A stretch of DNA of 64,000 nucleotides from Nitrososphaerota archaeon (GCA_027887045.1 JAPCJH010000001.1:248001-312000); one strand, 5' to 3'; counted from the first letter of the stretch, positions 15,655-24,513 are shown. Program-made: numbers and translations. Notes: generated by a model not told the origin, from the sequence alone.

Positions 15655-16761
15655 CTATGAGGCCACCACGACGGTGCTGGCGTACGTGTTCGCGCCGATC
15701 ACAGTAACTAGGTACTGCTGGCCCGAAACGATTCCAGAGAGATGCAGTGAGCCGAGTCCAAAGTCCAGCGATATGATGCCGTTGAAGCTGAGGGATATGG
15801 TCGAGCCCGCGCTCACCCGAGAACCTCCGGTGGTCAGGAGCGCCGCGGCTTGGAATGAGTTGGATGCCTGTAATGAACCTGCGCTATCGACCGTGAAGAC
15901 GGCCGATCCTGACAGGTACGCTGGAAGGGTCGCTGTTGTCGTGGTCGTTGCTGATGCTGAGACAGGAGTGACGATTACCGTCTGCATGTCCGCTGTGTCA
16001 TTGCCAGAGTTTTGTGCGTGGAAGCCGAGCTGGCCGTTCATCAACACCACGCTCGAGAGTTCCAGTTTGGTTGAAGTCTGCTGCTCGAAGGTGTTGAACC
16101 AGGCCTTGCCCTGCAAGCTCGTCTGGGCTCCGACTTGGAGCCAGGCAGATGTCACTTCGCTCGGGGGGACCGTTGTCGCCTTTGCAGTAGCGCTGAAGAC
16201 GAAGAGCGGGCTTGATGCGTTCCCAGTATTGACGATGAATGTCTTGAAGTCAATCAGGGCCGTGGTTGTCGCGGAGCTGTTGACTTTGACGTTGTTCTGG
16301 GCTTTGAAAGTGAGTGTTGAGGAGGCCACAGCACAATTGTAATCGTGCTGCTTGTAAGTCACTTTTGCTGACGTTACGTCCAGGCGTATCTTGTCGTAAG
16401 AACCGGCCTGGACTTTGTCTGATGCGATGGTCTGGCCGACGCTGGTCGAGCTCATCAGGTTCATGGAACCTGACCCGCTCACCTGGGTCCAGCCGCTAGA
16501 GTCGTTAGCATCTGCTCTGTGGACTGCCACCGCATTGTAGTTGATGCTTGCGCTGGTGACGCCTTGGGCTGTTATTGGAGGGTCGGTCGCTACCAGAGCG
16601 AACTGGCCCGTTCCGGCCTGTTGGCCCGTGGTGCTTGTGCTCCCGTGAGTTGTTGTGCTAGTGTTCTGTCCGAGTTGCGGGACTTGGAGCAGGGCCACCG
16701 TTGTCGCTCCGACAACGACGAGCACTGCGATCGCGATGTATGCCGTTATCATTTTCTTCAT
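15655..16761 (-). CDS. DUF4382 secreted/anchored protein
   Basis: 368 residues from ATG 16761 (MKKMITAYIAIAVLVVVGATTVAL signal anchor); an upstream in-frame ATG 19 codons earlier would place an unlikely leader before the signal. A Thr/Ser linker is followed by the DUF4382 domain (about 50-230: ATDPPI...SASINYNAVAVHRA, VQAGSYDKIRLDVTSAKVTY, LIDFKTFIVNTG) and a second beta-rich region. DUF4382 proteins are extracytoplasmic and of unknown role. Its promoter shares an operator with the 13115-15001 secreted protein, and two small genes follow. Confidence 0.8.
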   Translation of the reverse strand: MKKMITAYIAIAVLVVVGATTVALLQVPQLGQNTSTTTHGSTSTTGQQAGTGQFALVATDPPITAQGVTSASINYNAVAVHRADANDSSGWTQVSGSGSMNLMSSTSVGQTIASDKVQAGSYDKIRLDVTSAKVTYKQHDYNCAVASSTLTFKAQNNVKVNSSATTTALIDFKTFIVNTGNASSPLFVFSATAKATTVPPSEVTSAWLQVGAQTSLQGKAWFNTFEQQTSTKLELSSVVLMNGQLGFHAQNSGNDTADMQTVIVTPVSASATTTTTATLPAYLSGSAVFTVDSAGSLQASNSFQAAALLTTGGSRVSAGSTISLSFNGIISLDFGLGSLHLSGIVSGQQYLVTVIGANTYASTVVVAS

Positions 16762-16789
16762 GGCCCCTGTTTGCACCGGAGGGAAGATT

Positions 16790-16838
16790 AGGAACCCCGT
16801 GGAACATCCGTCCCGCAACGGCTTGGAACGGTCGTTCC
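16790..16838. promoter_or_regulatory. Double operator upstream of the DUF4382 gene
   Basis: A proximal block, AGGAACCCCGT plus the weaker dyad GGAACATCCGTCCC (16801-16814), is 29 bp before the ATG. A distal perfect dyad, GGAACG-GT-CGTTCC, lies at 16825-16838. A TATA-like element (GCTTAAAAGG on the plus strand, 16856-16865) puts the expected transcription start inside the distal dyad. Confidence 0.65.
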
Positions 16839-17063
16839 AGGTTGGCGTGGAATGAGCTTAAAAGGCAGTAGCACGGCCGGGAGATAACGCGGGCGAGAGA
16901 GCCGAAAACGTGGAACTTTCCAGGTCGCCCCAATTCCCCAGTTCATCAAGGGGCATTTTCCTCCGCTTGTAGGGTCGTCTTCCGGAGTACTACATCCTCA
17001 GCCGCGGCTCCGTTTCACTCAATCTTAATCTATTGCGACTCCTCGCCCAGGAGTTACAAGTGC

Positions 17064-17420
17064 ATGAAGATTCCTCATCCCACCAAAGAATCGTCGGCTC
17101 TGTTCAAATCAATGGTTCCAAAAGATCCGAGGGTGACCACCAGACCGATGTTCGGAAACGTATCGGCATTCGTGAACGGGAACATGTTCATGGGCGTGTA
17201 TGGCGATGACCTCTTCGTTCGTCTGTCGGGTGAAGATCGCGATGAGCTCCTGGGGGAAGCGGGCGCTTCTGTCTTCGAGCCGATGAAAGGCAAACAGATG
17301 AAGGAATATATCCTCGTCCCGAGAGTTTGGAGAACCCAACCTAAGATCGTGACTTCCTGGGTTTCACGCTCAATGGACTGGGCAAGCAAGCTGCCGAAGA
17401 AAGGCGGCAAGAAGAAATGA
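17064..17420 (+). CDS. TfoX N-terminal-like domain protein
   Basis: 118 residues matching the TfoX N-terminal fold: RPMFGNVSAFVNGNMFMGVYGDDLFVRLSGEDRDELL, then MKEYILVPRVW and a Lys-rich C-terminus. These stand-alone domains are common in archaea and bacteria; competence regulation should not be inferred. ATG 17064 has AGGAG about 10 nt upstream and a TATA-like CTTAATCTA at about 17023. A Rieske protein gene follows 29 bp downstream. Confidence 0.8.
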   Translation: MKIPHPTKESSALFKSMVPKDPRVTTRPMFGNVSAFVNGNMFMGVYGDDLFVRLSGEDRDELLGEAGASVFEPMKGKQMKEYILVPRVWRTQPKIVTSWVSRSMDWASKLPKKGGKKK

Positions 17421-17449
17421 GTGATCGGTGTTGACCAAGTGCCTTTGAA

Positions 17450-17803
17450 ATGGAAAGTTCTTACGCTCCGGCTGGTCAGTGCATTCCCATGATGGAGGAG
17501 TTTGAGAGGATAGCTGACGTTTCGGAGATCGAACCGGGGAAAATCAGGATAGCTAAAGTCGGCGGGACCGAAATCTTCGTCGCAAACGTCGAAGGTTCAT
17601 TCTTTGCACTACCCAACAAATGCACCCACGCAGGGGGTCCGCTCGGTCGAGGTAAGCTGACGGGCAACGTTATCCCGTGCCCTTGGCACGGTTCGAAGTT
17701 CGATGTGAAAACAGGCCAAGTTGTCGGTGGCCCCGCGCAGAAGCCCGAGATTCCGCTCGAGGTCAAGGTTGAGAACTCGAGCGTCTGGGTCAGGAAACCC
17801 TAA
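17450..17803 (+). CDS. Rieske [2Fe-2S] ferredoxin
   Basis: 117 residues. The two Rieske cluster-binding boxes are clear: CTHAGGPL (C-x-H) and CPWHGSKF (C-x2-H), with the fold's closing strands VKVENSSVWVRKP. It is soluble, with no signal or anchor, so it is a small electron carrier resembling dioxygenase-type ferredoxins rather than a bc1 subunit. The start may be ATG 17450 or the later ATG at 17492. No oxygenase is encoded nearby. Confidence 0.88.
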   Translation: MESSYAPAGQCIPMMEEFERIADVSEIEPGKIRIAKVGGTEIFVANVEGSFFALPNKCTHAGGPLGRGKLTGNVIPCPWHGSKFDVKTGQVVGGPAQKPEIPLEVKVENSSVWVRKP

Positions 17804-17959
17804 CGGTATAACAACTCAAGGCAGGGCCAACCCCGGGTGTGCCTAGGCAGTCCTTCATGAGACCTCGCGCAATTGGAATGGTAAGCAGGATGCTAAGAAT
17901 CAAATTTCGAGTGTCTTTTCGTGCTCGGGGCCACCAAATCCTTAGAGAAGGACCGACCC

Positions 17960-18481
17960 TCAGGAGATTAATCTTAGGTTGTCGGATGTCAATCGATACA
18001 ATTGCCACTCGTCCAATCGTCGAGCGCCTATCTTTTCGTAAAACTTGACCGCCTTTTCATTCCAGGTCAGAACCGCCCACTCCATCCTGCCGCATCCCTG
18101 CTTCGACGCCTCCTTCGCGCATAACATGAACAGAGACTTTCCGATTCCTTTTCTTCGAAATTCCTCCAAGACGAAAATGTCTTCTAGGTACAGAGTTCGC
18201 TTCGCCAAGAAGGAAGAATATGTGAAGTAGTAGAGAGCGTAACCAACGAAGACCTTACCCACGACAGCGACAAAGAGCTCTGCCCTCTTCTTTTCGAAGA
18301 TATCCGAGATGAGTCTGCGCCTGCCCGCGAGGGTTGGTGGAGGAAGGCGCTCGAAGTTCGCGAGCGCTACCACAAGATCCAGGAACCCCTTCGAATCACT
18401 CCTCGATGCTTTTCGTAGTCTGACCTTCTCCGTCTTTCCACCAGACCGGAAGTTCCCTCGTCTCTTAGGCTGCATGGGCAC
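17960..18481 (-). CDS. GNAT-family N-acetyltransferase
   Basis: 173 residues. A GNAT fold with motif A (LEDIFVLEEFRRKGIGKSLF, the R/Q-x2-G-x-G/A acetyl-CoA loop) and motif B (WAVLTWNEKAVKFYEKIGAR). The ELFVAVVGKVFVGYALYYF strand pattern resembles polyamine/diamine acetyltransferases (SSAT-like); the substrate is not determinable. Start ATG 18481, possibly the later Met 3. It is co-oriented with the downstream-of-18496 gene. Confidence 0.85.
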   Translation of the reverse strand: MPMQPKRRGNFRSGGKTEKVRLRKASRSDSKGFLDLVVALANFERLPPPTLAGRRRLISDIFEKKRAELFVAVVGKVFVGYALYYFTYSSFLAKRTLYLEDIFVLEEFRRKGIGKSLFMLCAKEASKQGCGRMEWAVLTWNEKAVKFYEKIGARRLDEWQLYRLTSDNLRLIS

Positions 18482-18495
18482 TCTGAACGAGAACC

Positions 18496-18777
18496 TCAGA
18501 TCGATTCGAATTGGCGGACGATCGGAGGAGCCGAACGGAGCTGTTCGATGGGTTCAGGGGGCGGAGGAGGCTTAACAGCCTTCATCGCGTTGTCGAACGC
18601 TTCCCTGTCACGCCAGATTGAGACGCCCACAAGAGTGTTCGAGCCTACCTCGGCCAGCACGAAGGTGTCTAAGAGCCCTGGCATTCCTTCGAGCGCCTTT
18701 CCAAACGCCCGCATCGATTCGCTCATTGTTTTCTCCTTTCCAGCCCGCGGAGAGGCAAATCCCAAATTCACGAACAT
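18496..18777 (-). CDS. Dimeric alpha/beta-barrel (ABM-like) small protein
   Basis: 93 residues. MFVNLGFASPRAGKEKTMSE, ESMRAFGKALEGMPGLLDTFVL and LVGVSIWRDREAFDNAMKAV match the antibiotic-biosynthesis-monooxygenase-like ferredoxin fold. A proline run (KPPPPPEP) precedes the C-terminus. Many members are small oxygenases or of unknown function. ATG 18777 fits the family N-terminus; a second ATG at 18726 has a good AGGAG and could also be used. Confidence 0.65.
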   Translation of the reverse strand: MFVNLGFASPRAGKEKTMSESMRAFGKALEGMPGLLDTFVLAEVGSNTLVGVSIWRDREAFDNAMKAVKPPPPPEPIEQLRSAPPIVRQFESI

Positions 18778-18919
18778 GTCCAGTCCTCCGCGTCCCCGGA
18801 TTTCATTCTTAAGTCAGCTGGTGACCGAACGCATGAGAAGAACATCGGAATCGTGACCGCGCCACACTCCGAGGGTCAGAATTTGAAGTGCAAGGGATTA
18901 TGGCAATGGCTACCAACGA

Positions 18920-19543
18920 TCAACTCAATTTCTTGATCACGGCTTCGACCCGTCTCCTTTTCGAGTCCTTCTCAATCTCACTGAGTCGAGTGGTGAGCGT
19001 TCTTATGAAAACTGACTTGTTTCCATCGTTTATGATTCCTGCCGCCTTCTCGGCGTACATGGGGAGTTGGTTCGTGGGGGAAAGTTTCAATTGCTTCAAG
19101 AGAAGAGGGAATGCTTCCTCTGAATACAATTTGAGCGAGTAGAGTTTGATCAAGATACTCACTGCGTGGTCTCGGGTGATTACACTACCTCCGTCAGCCC
19201 CCCGGATGATCTTTCCGAGCGCAGAGTGGACAGACTTCGGCGACAGGAGAGTGATGCTGTCGAGCGCGGTCATCGCGCCCCAAACCATTCGGTTGTCTCC
19301 GCTGTCGAGCAACGCAAGAAAGTCGGAATCGTAGTCCGCTATCAACGCAGGTTTTCGTTCGCCAATCTCGTAGAGGACCTTGATGCAGTCGCTTTGGATT
19401 GCTTTGTTAGAGCTCTTTAACCCGTCTACCAATTCCTTTACGGCTTTTCCGTCGCCCCTCGCCGCAATCTGCTTTGCCAGCTCCGTATTGGGTACCTCAT
19501 CTTTTCGACCCAGCGAAGTTGCCAGCCGGCCGATTACGCCCAT
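18920..19543 (-). CDS. HEAT/ARM-repeat protein
   Basis: 207 residues composed of helical pairs: GDGKAVKELVDGLKSSNKAIQSDCIKVLYEIGE, PALIADYDSDFLALLDSGDNRMVWGAMTALDSI, and further repeats to about residue 190. HEAT-like repeats serve as protein-binding scaffolds. The protein is soluble with no catalytic motif. It stands alone on the minus strand. Start ATG 19543. Confidence 0.75.
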   Translation of the reverse strand: MGVIGRLATSLGRKDEVPNTELAKQIAARGDGKAVKELVDGLKSSNKAIQSDCIKVLYEIGERKPALIADYDSDFLALLDSGDNRMVWGAMTALDSITLLSPKSVHSALGKIIRGADGGSVITRDHAVSILIKLYSLKLYSEEAFPLLLKQLKLSPTNQLPMYAEKAAGIINDGNKSVFIRTLTTRLSEIEKDSKRRRVEAVIKKLS

Positions 19544-19695
19544 GCTTTTTCCTTATCCAATCCCCAGAATTCTTGGTTCGTCCCGCTGCTTCTTCATAGT
19601 GAGCGCGCATTTCTTCATGGGAGGCTTGCGCTGAGGCACCAATCTGGATTCTTGCTTCATAAATCTGTTAAGGCGAGCGCCTAGAAAAGTCTGCT

Positions 19696-19875
19696 GTGCT
19701 CAAAGAACAAGAAATCCCGTGCAAATCGTGCAAGGAAGGACGACATCGTGTGTGCGAAAATGCAAAGCCTATGCTGACTCTACTCTCTTTTCAAAAGAGA
19801 AGCAGCCGGAACAAGTCTGAGACTGTTATGTGCTGCGACGGGAAAGCATTCTGGACTCAGTTCGCCTATCAGTAG
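19696..19875 (+). CDS. Small cysteine-rich protein (59 aa)
   Basis: GTG 19696 to TAG 19873-19875. Five cysteines: C9-x2-C12, C20 and C45-C46, with basic residues between. This suggests a zinc-binding mini-protein. A TATA-like CATAAATC (19656-19663) lies about 35 bp upstream. No family is recognised and the call rests on composition and promoter position. Confidence 0.45.
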   Translation: MLKEQEIPCKSCKEGRHRVCENAKPMLTLLSFQKRSSRNKSETVMCCDGKAFWTQFAYQ

Positions 19876-19987
19876 TCAATGACTGAAGCGGTCGCCGAGT
19901 CTTCCAAATCGACCGGTGTCGCAAGATTCCGAGCCGGCGACATGGATTATTAGTCCATAAGTTCTATAAGCAAAATCTGAAATCCCA

Positions 19988-20185
19988 GTGTTGTCATCTC
20001 GAGTGAACGAAGAAATCTTAGACCGAATACAGCGGAACTTCGCAGAGGGGGTAGAAACCTATCTTGACGAGGATGATGCTGCGGCACTGCATCTGCTCTG
20101 GGCGTGGGGTCAATTCGTGAGAGAGAAGAAGTTGAAGATACTCACGGCGAAAGACCAGATGAAAAAGTCTCTCATGTCGAGATGA
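19988..20185 (+). CDS. Small helical protein (65 aa), unknown
   Basis: 65 residues, acidic in the first half and basic at the end (EEILDRIQRNFAEGVETYL, DDAAALHLLWAWGQFVREKK). A TATA-like CTATAAGC at 19962-19969 lies about 25 bp before TTG 19988, supporting a leaderless start there; GTG four codons later is the alternative. No family is recognised. Confidence 0.5.
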   Translation: MLSSRVNEEILDRIQRNFAEGVETYLDEDDAAALHLLWAWGQFVREKKLKILTAKDQMKKSLMSR

Positions 20186-20219
20186 ATTAGCGCGAGGCTA
20201 TTCTGGATCAGTGCTAGCC

Positions 20220-20441
20220 TTAAGGAGCCTCTATCATCGAGGCTGATCTCGTCTTGAGGCTAAGAGGGGTCCTGGTCGGGCTTCGCCTGTTAACGATTCG
20301 GGGACGTGAGTCGAGCCCTGTTGAATCGATCGTGATTGGATCAACCCACACTTCTGCGGGATGCGACTTGATGTAGTGTTTCGGGAAGTAATAACTGAAC
20401 CCGCGCCAATCGCATTGAGGACAACTGACTAGACTTCCCAT
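20220..20441 (-). CDS. Small zinc-finger-like protein (73 aa)
   Basis: MGSLVSCPQCDWRGFSYYF-PKHYIKSHPAE shows a CxxC-x12-H-x4-H pattern typical of the C2H2-like mini-proteins of this genome (compare 41852 and 63589). The C-terminal half is basic and probably unstructured. Start ATG 20441. Nucleic-acid binding is possible but unproven. Confidence 0.55.
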   Translation of the reverse strand: MGSLVSCPQCDWRGFSYYFPKHYIKSHPAEVWVDPITIDSTGLDSRPRIVNRRSPTRTPLSLKTRSASMIEAP

Positions 20442-20471
20442 ACTGGCGGAACGGTGTCGCCTAAAGATAAC

Positions 20472-21635
20472 TCAACTTTCCCTTTGAGTAATTTTGGCGG
20501 GCGGATTTTCGGAAAACGGCAAACTAACGGGGTTCGATGGGAGCTTAGAATTGTCTGTTGTTATGAAGGGAGGACGATACGTCCTCCAGAGCCCCCTGAA
20601 GAACAAAATGAAGCCGAAATCCACTAGGAGGACGACGGGAAGTTGGATCTCTGCGAGGAACCCGAAGACGGATATGGGCAAAAGGATGCCGATCGCAAAA
20701 CCTACCTTGGTCCGCTCGTTGCGCGACCGTCCGATCTTCTTCAACACGTAGAAGAGCAACAATCCTTGGACGAGTATCACCAGACCGAACACAATCGCCG
20801 GGGGAAGGCCCACACCCATGCCAATGAATTGGCTGAAGAGAAGCCCCGGAAAGAAAAGAATCCCCACCATTGTCATTGCCCGTGGGCCCCTTCGCGGTAG
20901 ATCGGTGCTCGCCGTCAGAACATCGCTTGGTAACCGCCGCGAGATGTATACGAGGGCGCCGATTAAGATGAAGGCCCCCGCGAATATGGGCCAGCCCATC
21001 CAGAAATGTTCGGCGAAGACAACGAAAAGGAGGAGGAGGGTCACGTCGAGTCCGAGGATCATGAACGCGGCGATGGTCCGTCTGCCGGAGAGCAAACTCC
21101 TCCCCTGGGTTGTGGGTACGGCCAGCCCGAGAAGAAGGATTGGCAGAGATATGCTGAGGACCATGTGGACGGGGACGACCCCCGCCGCCCAGACCCAACT
21201 TACACCCAGCCAGTGGCCGAAGGTGCCTAGCTGTCCGACGGGGCCGGCGCCGCTGTAGAATAACGTGCTGAGGGCGATACCCTCTTCCAAAATCCCGTAC
21301 GCAGCGCCGAGCAGAAGCACGGACGCCCATCCCTTTTTCCATCGCACCATTGCCTCGCGGATCAGCAGTACACCTGGACCGTATAGCCCAAGGTTAGCCG
21401 CTATCTGGAAGAGGAAGCCTCCTGGGTTGAGGATGATTGCGTTGAGCGGGCTTGAGCTTGAAAGGTACTCAGGGATTCCGGGGCTCAGGAGGAGAAGGAG
21501 GATGACGGGGTGGGATCGCAGGTAGCTGGCTACCCTCCCCAGAATACCGAGATTTCCTGCCCTCTGAGCCAAGGGGGTGCTTGCTTCAGAAGTTTCGCCT
21601 ACTATGCGTGAAATGTTAATTCTGTGGATTTCCAA
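20472..21635 (-). CDS. Polytopic membrane protein, unknown
   Basis: 387 residues with about ten to eleven membrane segments. The glutamate-bearing segment GAAYGILEEGIALSTLF and the preceding RWKKGWASVLLL loosely recall intramembrane proteases of the CPBP type (EE within a helix), but the other CPBP histidine motifs are not obvious, so no assignment is made. Start TTG 21635. Confidence 0.6.
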   Translation of the reverse strand: MEIHRINISRIVGETSEASTPLAQRAGNLGILGRVASYLRSHPVILLLLLSPGIPEYLSSSSPLNAIILNPGGFLFQIAANLGLYGPGVLLIREAMVRWKKGWASVLLLGAAYGILEEGIALSTLFYSGAGPVGQLGTFGHWLGVSWVWAAGVVPVHMVLSISLPILLLGLAVPTTQGRSLLSGRRTIAAFMILGLDVTLLLLFVVFAEHFWMGWPIFAGAFILIGALVYISRRLPSDVLTASTDLPRRGPRAMTMVGILFFPGLLFSQFIGMGVGLPPAIVFGLVILVQGLLLFYVLKKIGRSRNERTKVGFAIGILLPISVFGFLAEIQLPVVLLVDFGFILFFRGLWRTYRPPFITTDNSKLPSNPVSLPFSENPPAKITQRES

Positions 21636-21746
21636 AACGCCTCATTGCGTTGGCTCTTGTCCTTTCGATGTTCGACAGGCCTCCGACTTTGAATATATTC
21701 GCGATTTGTGTTTGCGCAGACAATCCTTCCAAACGCAAAGATACGG

Positions 21747-21920
21747 CTATCTTCTCCAGAAATATCCGCAGTTCTTGCACTTGTATTCCCCGCGGTACCC
21801 AGCTCTCCTGTCGACCAGTTCTGACAGGCAATGGGGACAACTAAGGGTATCTTCCGATTCTTGGAGCGGATCAGTCATGTATTTCGTGTAAACTTCCTCG
21901 TATGGGTCGCTCACGGACAT
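21747..21920 (-). CDS. Small zinc-ribbon protein (57 aa)
   Basis: A short gene read from ATG 21920 to TAG 21747: MSVSDPYEEVYTKYM..., then a complete zinc ribbon CPHC (C28-x2-C31) ... CKNCGYFW (C48-x2-C51) at the C-terminus. Treble-clef or zinc-ribbon mini-proteins of this kind are frequent in archaea and often associate with nucleic acid or transcription machinery. It lies between two unrelated genes on opposite strands. Confidence 0.6.
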   Translation of the reverse strand: MSVSDPYEEVYTKYMTDPLQESEDTLSCPHCLSELVDRRAGYRGEYKCKNCGYFWRR

Positions 21921-22077
21921 CACTAGACTGTCGGTCGTGAGGTCTATTACGCGTTCGGTATCCTGAATAAGGATTCAGCCGCGTCAGATTGTCGGGGAAA
22001 ACGGGCCAGATGCGAACAACCGGAAAATGCTCAAATACGTAAGTTGGTCACATGGCCAGTTCAATAAGCAGGGACCG

Positions 22078-22332
22078 ATGGGGCCTTTCTGTCAGAGTTG
22101 CGGGATGCCGCTTTCCCGAGACGAAGGGCATGGGGGAACGGAGAACGACGGAACAAAGAGCACCGAGTTCTGTTCACATTGTTACCAGAACGGGGAGTTC
22201 ACCCAACCAGATCTGACCGTGGACCAGATGGTGGAGAACTCGAAGAGAAGGATGCTTTCTTTCGGAGTGCCTGAACCTATTGCAGAAAAGAACAGTCAAG
22301 GCGTGCATCTTCTGAAGCGTTGGGCGAAGTAA
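22078..22332 (+). CDS. Putative zinc-ribbon domain protein
   Basis: 84 residues from ATG 22078 (MGPFCQSCGMPLSRDEGHGGTE). The motif CQSCGMPL...EFCSHCYQNGEF (two CxxC pairs) is the zinc_ribbon family seen in small bacterial and archaeal proteins, followed by the typical LTVDQMVENSKRRM helix. The upstream 17 codons lack family similarity. The function of the family is unknown; a methyltransferase gene follows. Confidence 0.8.
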   Translation: MGPFCQSCGMPLSRDEGHGGTENDGTKSTEFCSHCYQNGEFTQPDLTVDQMVENSKRRMLSFGVPEPIAEKNSQGVHLLKRWAK

Positions 22333-22411
22333 TCGAGAAAAGCAGCGGCAGATTCGTGAACTGAAGGGCTCCCCTGCTTAAGTAAGCGGACAGACTGCAC
22401 TCTAAAACCTG

Positions 22412-23251
22412 ATGAAGGGCAAGGCCGAGATAAGCGATAGAGAACGCGAAGATTGGAAGCTCTCTGCAGTCGGCTGGAAAAAGTGGGACCATTACCTGAT
22501 GCAATGGTTGCAACCGGTGGGAGAGAAGATTCTAGACCTAGTAGGACTCAGAGACGGTGACATAGTGCTGGACGTTGCGACTGGATCGGGAGAGCCCGGT
22601 CTCTCCGCTGCAACAAGAGTGGGAGGTGGGAGGGTTATCGGGCTCGATATCTCCCAAGAGATGGTCAAGATCGCGTTGAACAAAGCTAGAAGTCAAGGGA
22701 TCAAGAATTACGAAGCGCGAGTGTATTCATCTTCAGCGTTTCCGTTCGACGCTGACGGGTTTGACGCGGTAGTGTCGCGCTTTGGGGTAATGTTCCTCCC
22801 AGACGTTCTGGCAGGCTTGAGGGAAATGGCACGAGTCCTCAAACCGAGCAGGAGGGCGTGCGTCGCGGTTTGGGGGCCACAGAATGAAGGAATGAAGTCG
22901 GTGATGGGAATCTTGACCGACGAGCTTGGTATTCCCGAATCTCCTCCGGACGCTCCCGACCCCTTTAGATGTTCTGAAACGGGGAAGATCGGTTCCCTAA
23001 TTCGCCAAGCCGGATTTCACAATGTCGAAGAAGTTGAAGTGATAACACTGAGGACCTACAGTTCTGTAGGACAATATTGGGAATATCTCCTTGACATGAA
23101 CGCAGCTGTAGACGAAGCATTCAAAAAAGCTGATGAAAAAAACAAGAAAGAGACGAAACGCATGGTTGATGAAGCGCTGGGGTCGTTCGCTAAGAATGAC
23201 GGCCAAGTCGCGTTCGAGTCGGTCGCCAGGGTTTGTTGTGGCGTGAAGTAA
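22412..23251 (+). CDS. SAM-dependent methyltransferase (UbiE-like)
   Basis: 279 residues. Class I Rossmann methyltransferase: motif I VLDVATGSGEPGL, motif II VIGLDISQEM, and the post-motif segment FDAVVSRFGVMFLPDVLAGLREMARVLKP typical of UbiE/COQ5-like enzymes. The C-terminal half (LIRQAGFHNVEEVEVITL) matches the family. The substrate is unknown; quinone or small-molecule methylation is possible. Start ATG 22412. Confidence 0.85.
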   Translation: MKGKAEISDREREDWKLSAVGWKKWDHYLMQWLQPVGEKILDLVGLRDGDIVLDVATGSGEPGLSAATRVGGGRVIGLDISQEMVKIALNKARSQGIKNYEARVYSSSAFPFDADGFDAVVSRFGVMFLPDVLAGLREMARVLKPSRRACVAVWGPQNEGMKSVMGILTDELGIPESPPDAPDPFRCSETGKIGSLIRQAGFHNVEEVEVITLRTYSSVGQYWEYLLDMNAAVDEAFKKADEKNKKETKRMVDEALGSFAKNDGQVAFESVARVCCGVK

Positions 23252-23272
23252 CTCTCTTTTCCCTCGATATGA

Positions 23273-24058
23273 TTATAATCCGGGAGGTAAGTGCGGCGTG
23301 GAACCTTTGCGAATGAACCTCCTGCGCACTGTGAAAATCACAAAAGCTATTGCGCTCAACGGGACCCACCCCAATAGTCCGTACGCTCCTAAAACGACCA
23401 ACGACACTTCTAAGACAGCCGCCACGAGGAGTATCAATGCAAGGAGAACCACGGCGACGACAACCTCGGCTCCCAAGAACCGCAAAGTGACGGGTCTCTT
23501 CCTACCCCTCCGAGGCACGATCGCGTAGACGATGTACGCTCCTTCAAAGACTGCTAACGCGTAGGCGGACAACTCTATCCACGTGTGGGGGAGAAGTGCC
23601 AGCGTGACCGACAGATCCGCGGGTTGAAGCCCCCTTGAGAAGGCTGTAGCTTCGAGTAATCTCGAAGTGTTGTAAATCGCTCCTCCGAAGACGAGGTCCC
23701 CAAGACCAGGAATCATCATTCTCAACGCCACGTCCAGGTTGTTGGTGAAGATGCCTGTGAACTCTCCGAAGAGAGAAAGAGAGGAGAACTGTGCGCTTTC
23801 CTGTTGCACCCATTGCGAGTAGAAGGCCTGCTCTCCGCTGAAGTAGGGAAGACTCGAGATGACTATGAGAGAGATAACTTGTGCGACGAGGAGTATCAGA
23901 ATGACTTTGAACCCTCTAACCAGGAAAACATCGCCAAGCTGTGTGAAAAATGGCTTGGGGGTTGCAGTCAGCGAACGTGCTTGTAGATTGAACCCGCAGT
24001 TTCGGCAGAAATTCGTTTGTCTCTCGAACTGCTGGCCGCAGTTAGGACAATAGTTCAT
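23273..24058 (-). CDS. Zinc-ribbon plus SpoIIM-type membrane protein
   Basis: 261 residues. N-terminal double CxxC zinc ribbon (YCPNCGQQF, FCRNCGFNL; residues 3-25), then a SpoIIM/DUF95 domain with five to six membrane segments, including the family's NNLDVALRMMIPGLGDLVFGGAIYN and LPHTWIELSAYALAVFEG. SpoIIM-like proteins are widespread integral membrane proteins of unclear role. The adjacent upstream gene (24061) has the same zinc-ribbon N-terminus, so the two form a pair. Start ATG 24058. Confidence 0.8.
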   Translation of the reverse strand: MNYCPNCGQQFERQTNFCRNCGFNLQARSLTATPKPFFTQLGDVFLVRGFKVILILLVAQVISLIVISSLPYFSGEQAFYSQWVQQESAQFSSLSLFGEFTGIFTNNLDVALRMMIPGLGDLVFGGAIYNTSRLLEATAFSRGLQPADLSVTLALLPHTWIELSAYALAVFEGAYIVYAIVPRRGRKRPVTLRFLGAEVVVAVVLLALILLVAAVLEVSLVVLGAYGLLGWVPLSAIAFVIFTVRRRFIRKGSTPHLPPGL

Positions 24059-24060
24059 TA

Positions 24061-24513
24061 TCAGGCTGAGTTCGCTCTGTGGTAGCCATCATAGGCGAGA
24101 CCTATTGGGAGGAGGTAGATGAGAATGATAAGGCCTGCATAAGGACTTGTAGGCGCGCGAGTCACGCCAGTGGTCGTGAGAGCGATCGCCGATATCGCAA
24201 CCTCGAAACCGATGAAAAAAGAGATGAATACGAAGACGCCGAAAATCATCTGTCCTGTGTCGCGGTCCACCCCATTGTAGACGTATCCCAAGCCTGGAAA
24301 GAATAGGTTCAGTAGCGCTGATGCCCAGGCGTTCTTCTTTCCCTCGCCTAAGGGTGGTGGAGTTTGGAGCGGTGAGCTAGTCGCAGGCGTATTCGCCATT
24401 GATTGTGACTGCTGGGACTCGGCGGTGAAAATCCGTGGGATGCTGAAACCACAATTTGGGCAGAACTTGTCGGTGGCAAGCACCTCTTTTCCGCAGTTAT
24501 GGCAGAAGGGCAA
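24061..24513 (-). CDS. Zinc-ribbon plus TM2-like membrane protein
   Basis: 150 residues from TTG 24513: LPFCHNCGKEV...DKFCPNCGFSIP (two CxxC), a Pro/Ser/Gln linker, then a TM2-like hairpin (ALLNLFFPGLGYVYNGVDRDTGQMIFGVFVF) and another helix. The upstream extension to 24540 is not needed; a TATA-like TAATAAAAGG at about 24542-24551 is 30 bp before TTG 24513. The stop lies 2 bp before the SpoIIM-like gene start, so the genes are coupled. Confidence 0.75.
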   Translation of the reverse strand: MPFCHNCGKEVLATDKFCPNCGFSIPRIFTAESQQSQSMANTPATSSPLQTPPPLGEGKKNAWASALLNLFFPGLGYVYNGVDRDTGQMIFGVFVFISFFIGFEVAISAIALTTTGVTRAPTSPYAGLIILIYLLPIGLAYDGYHRANSA

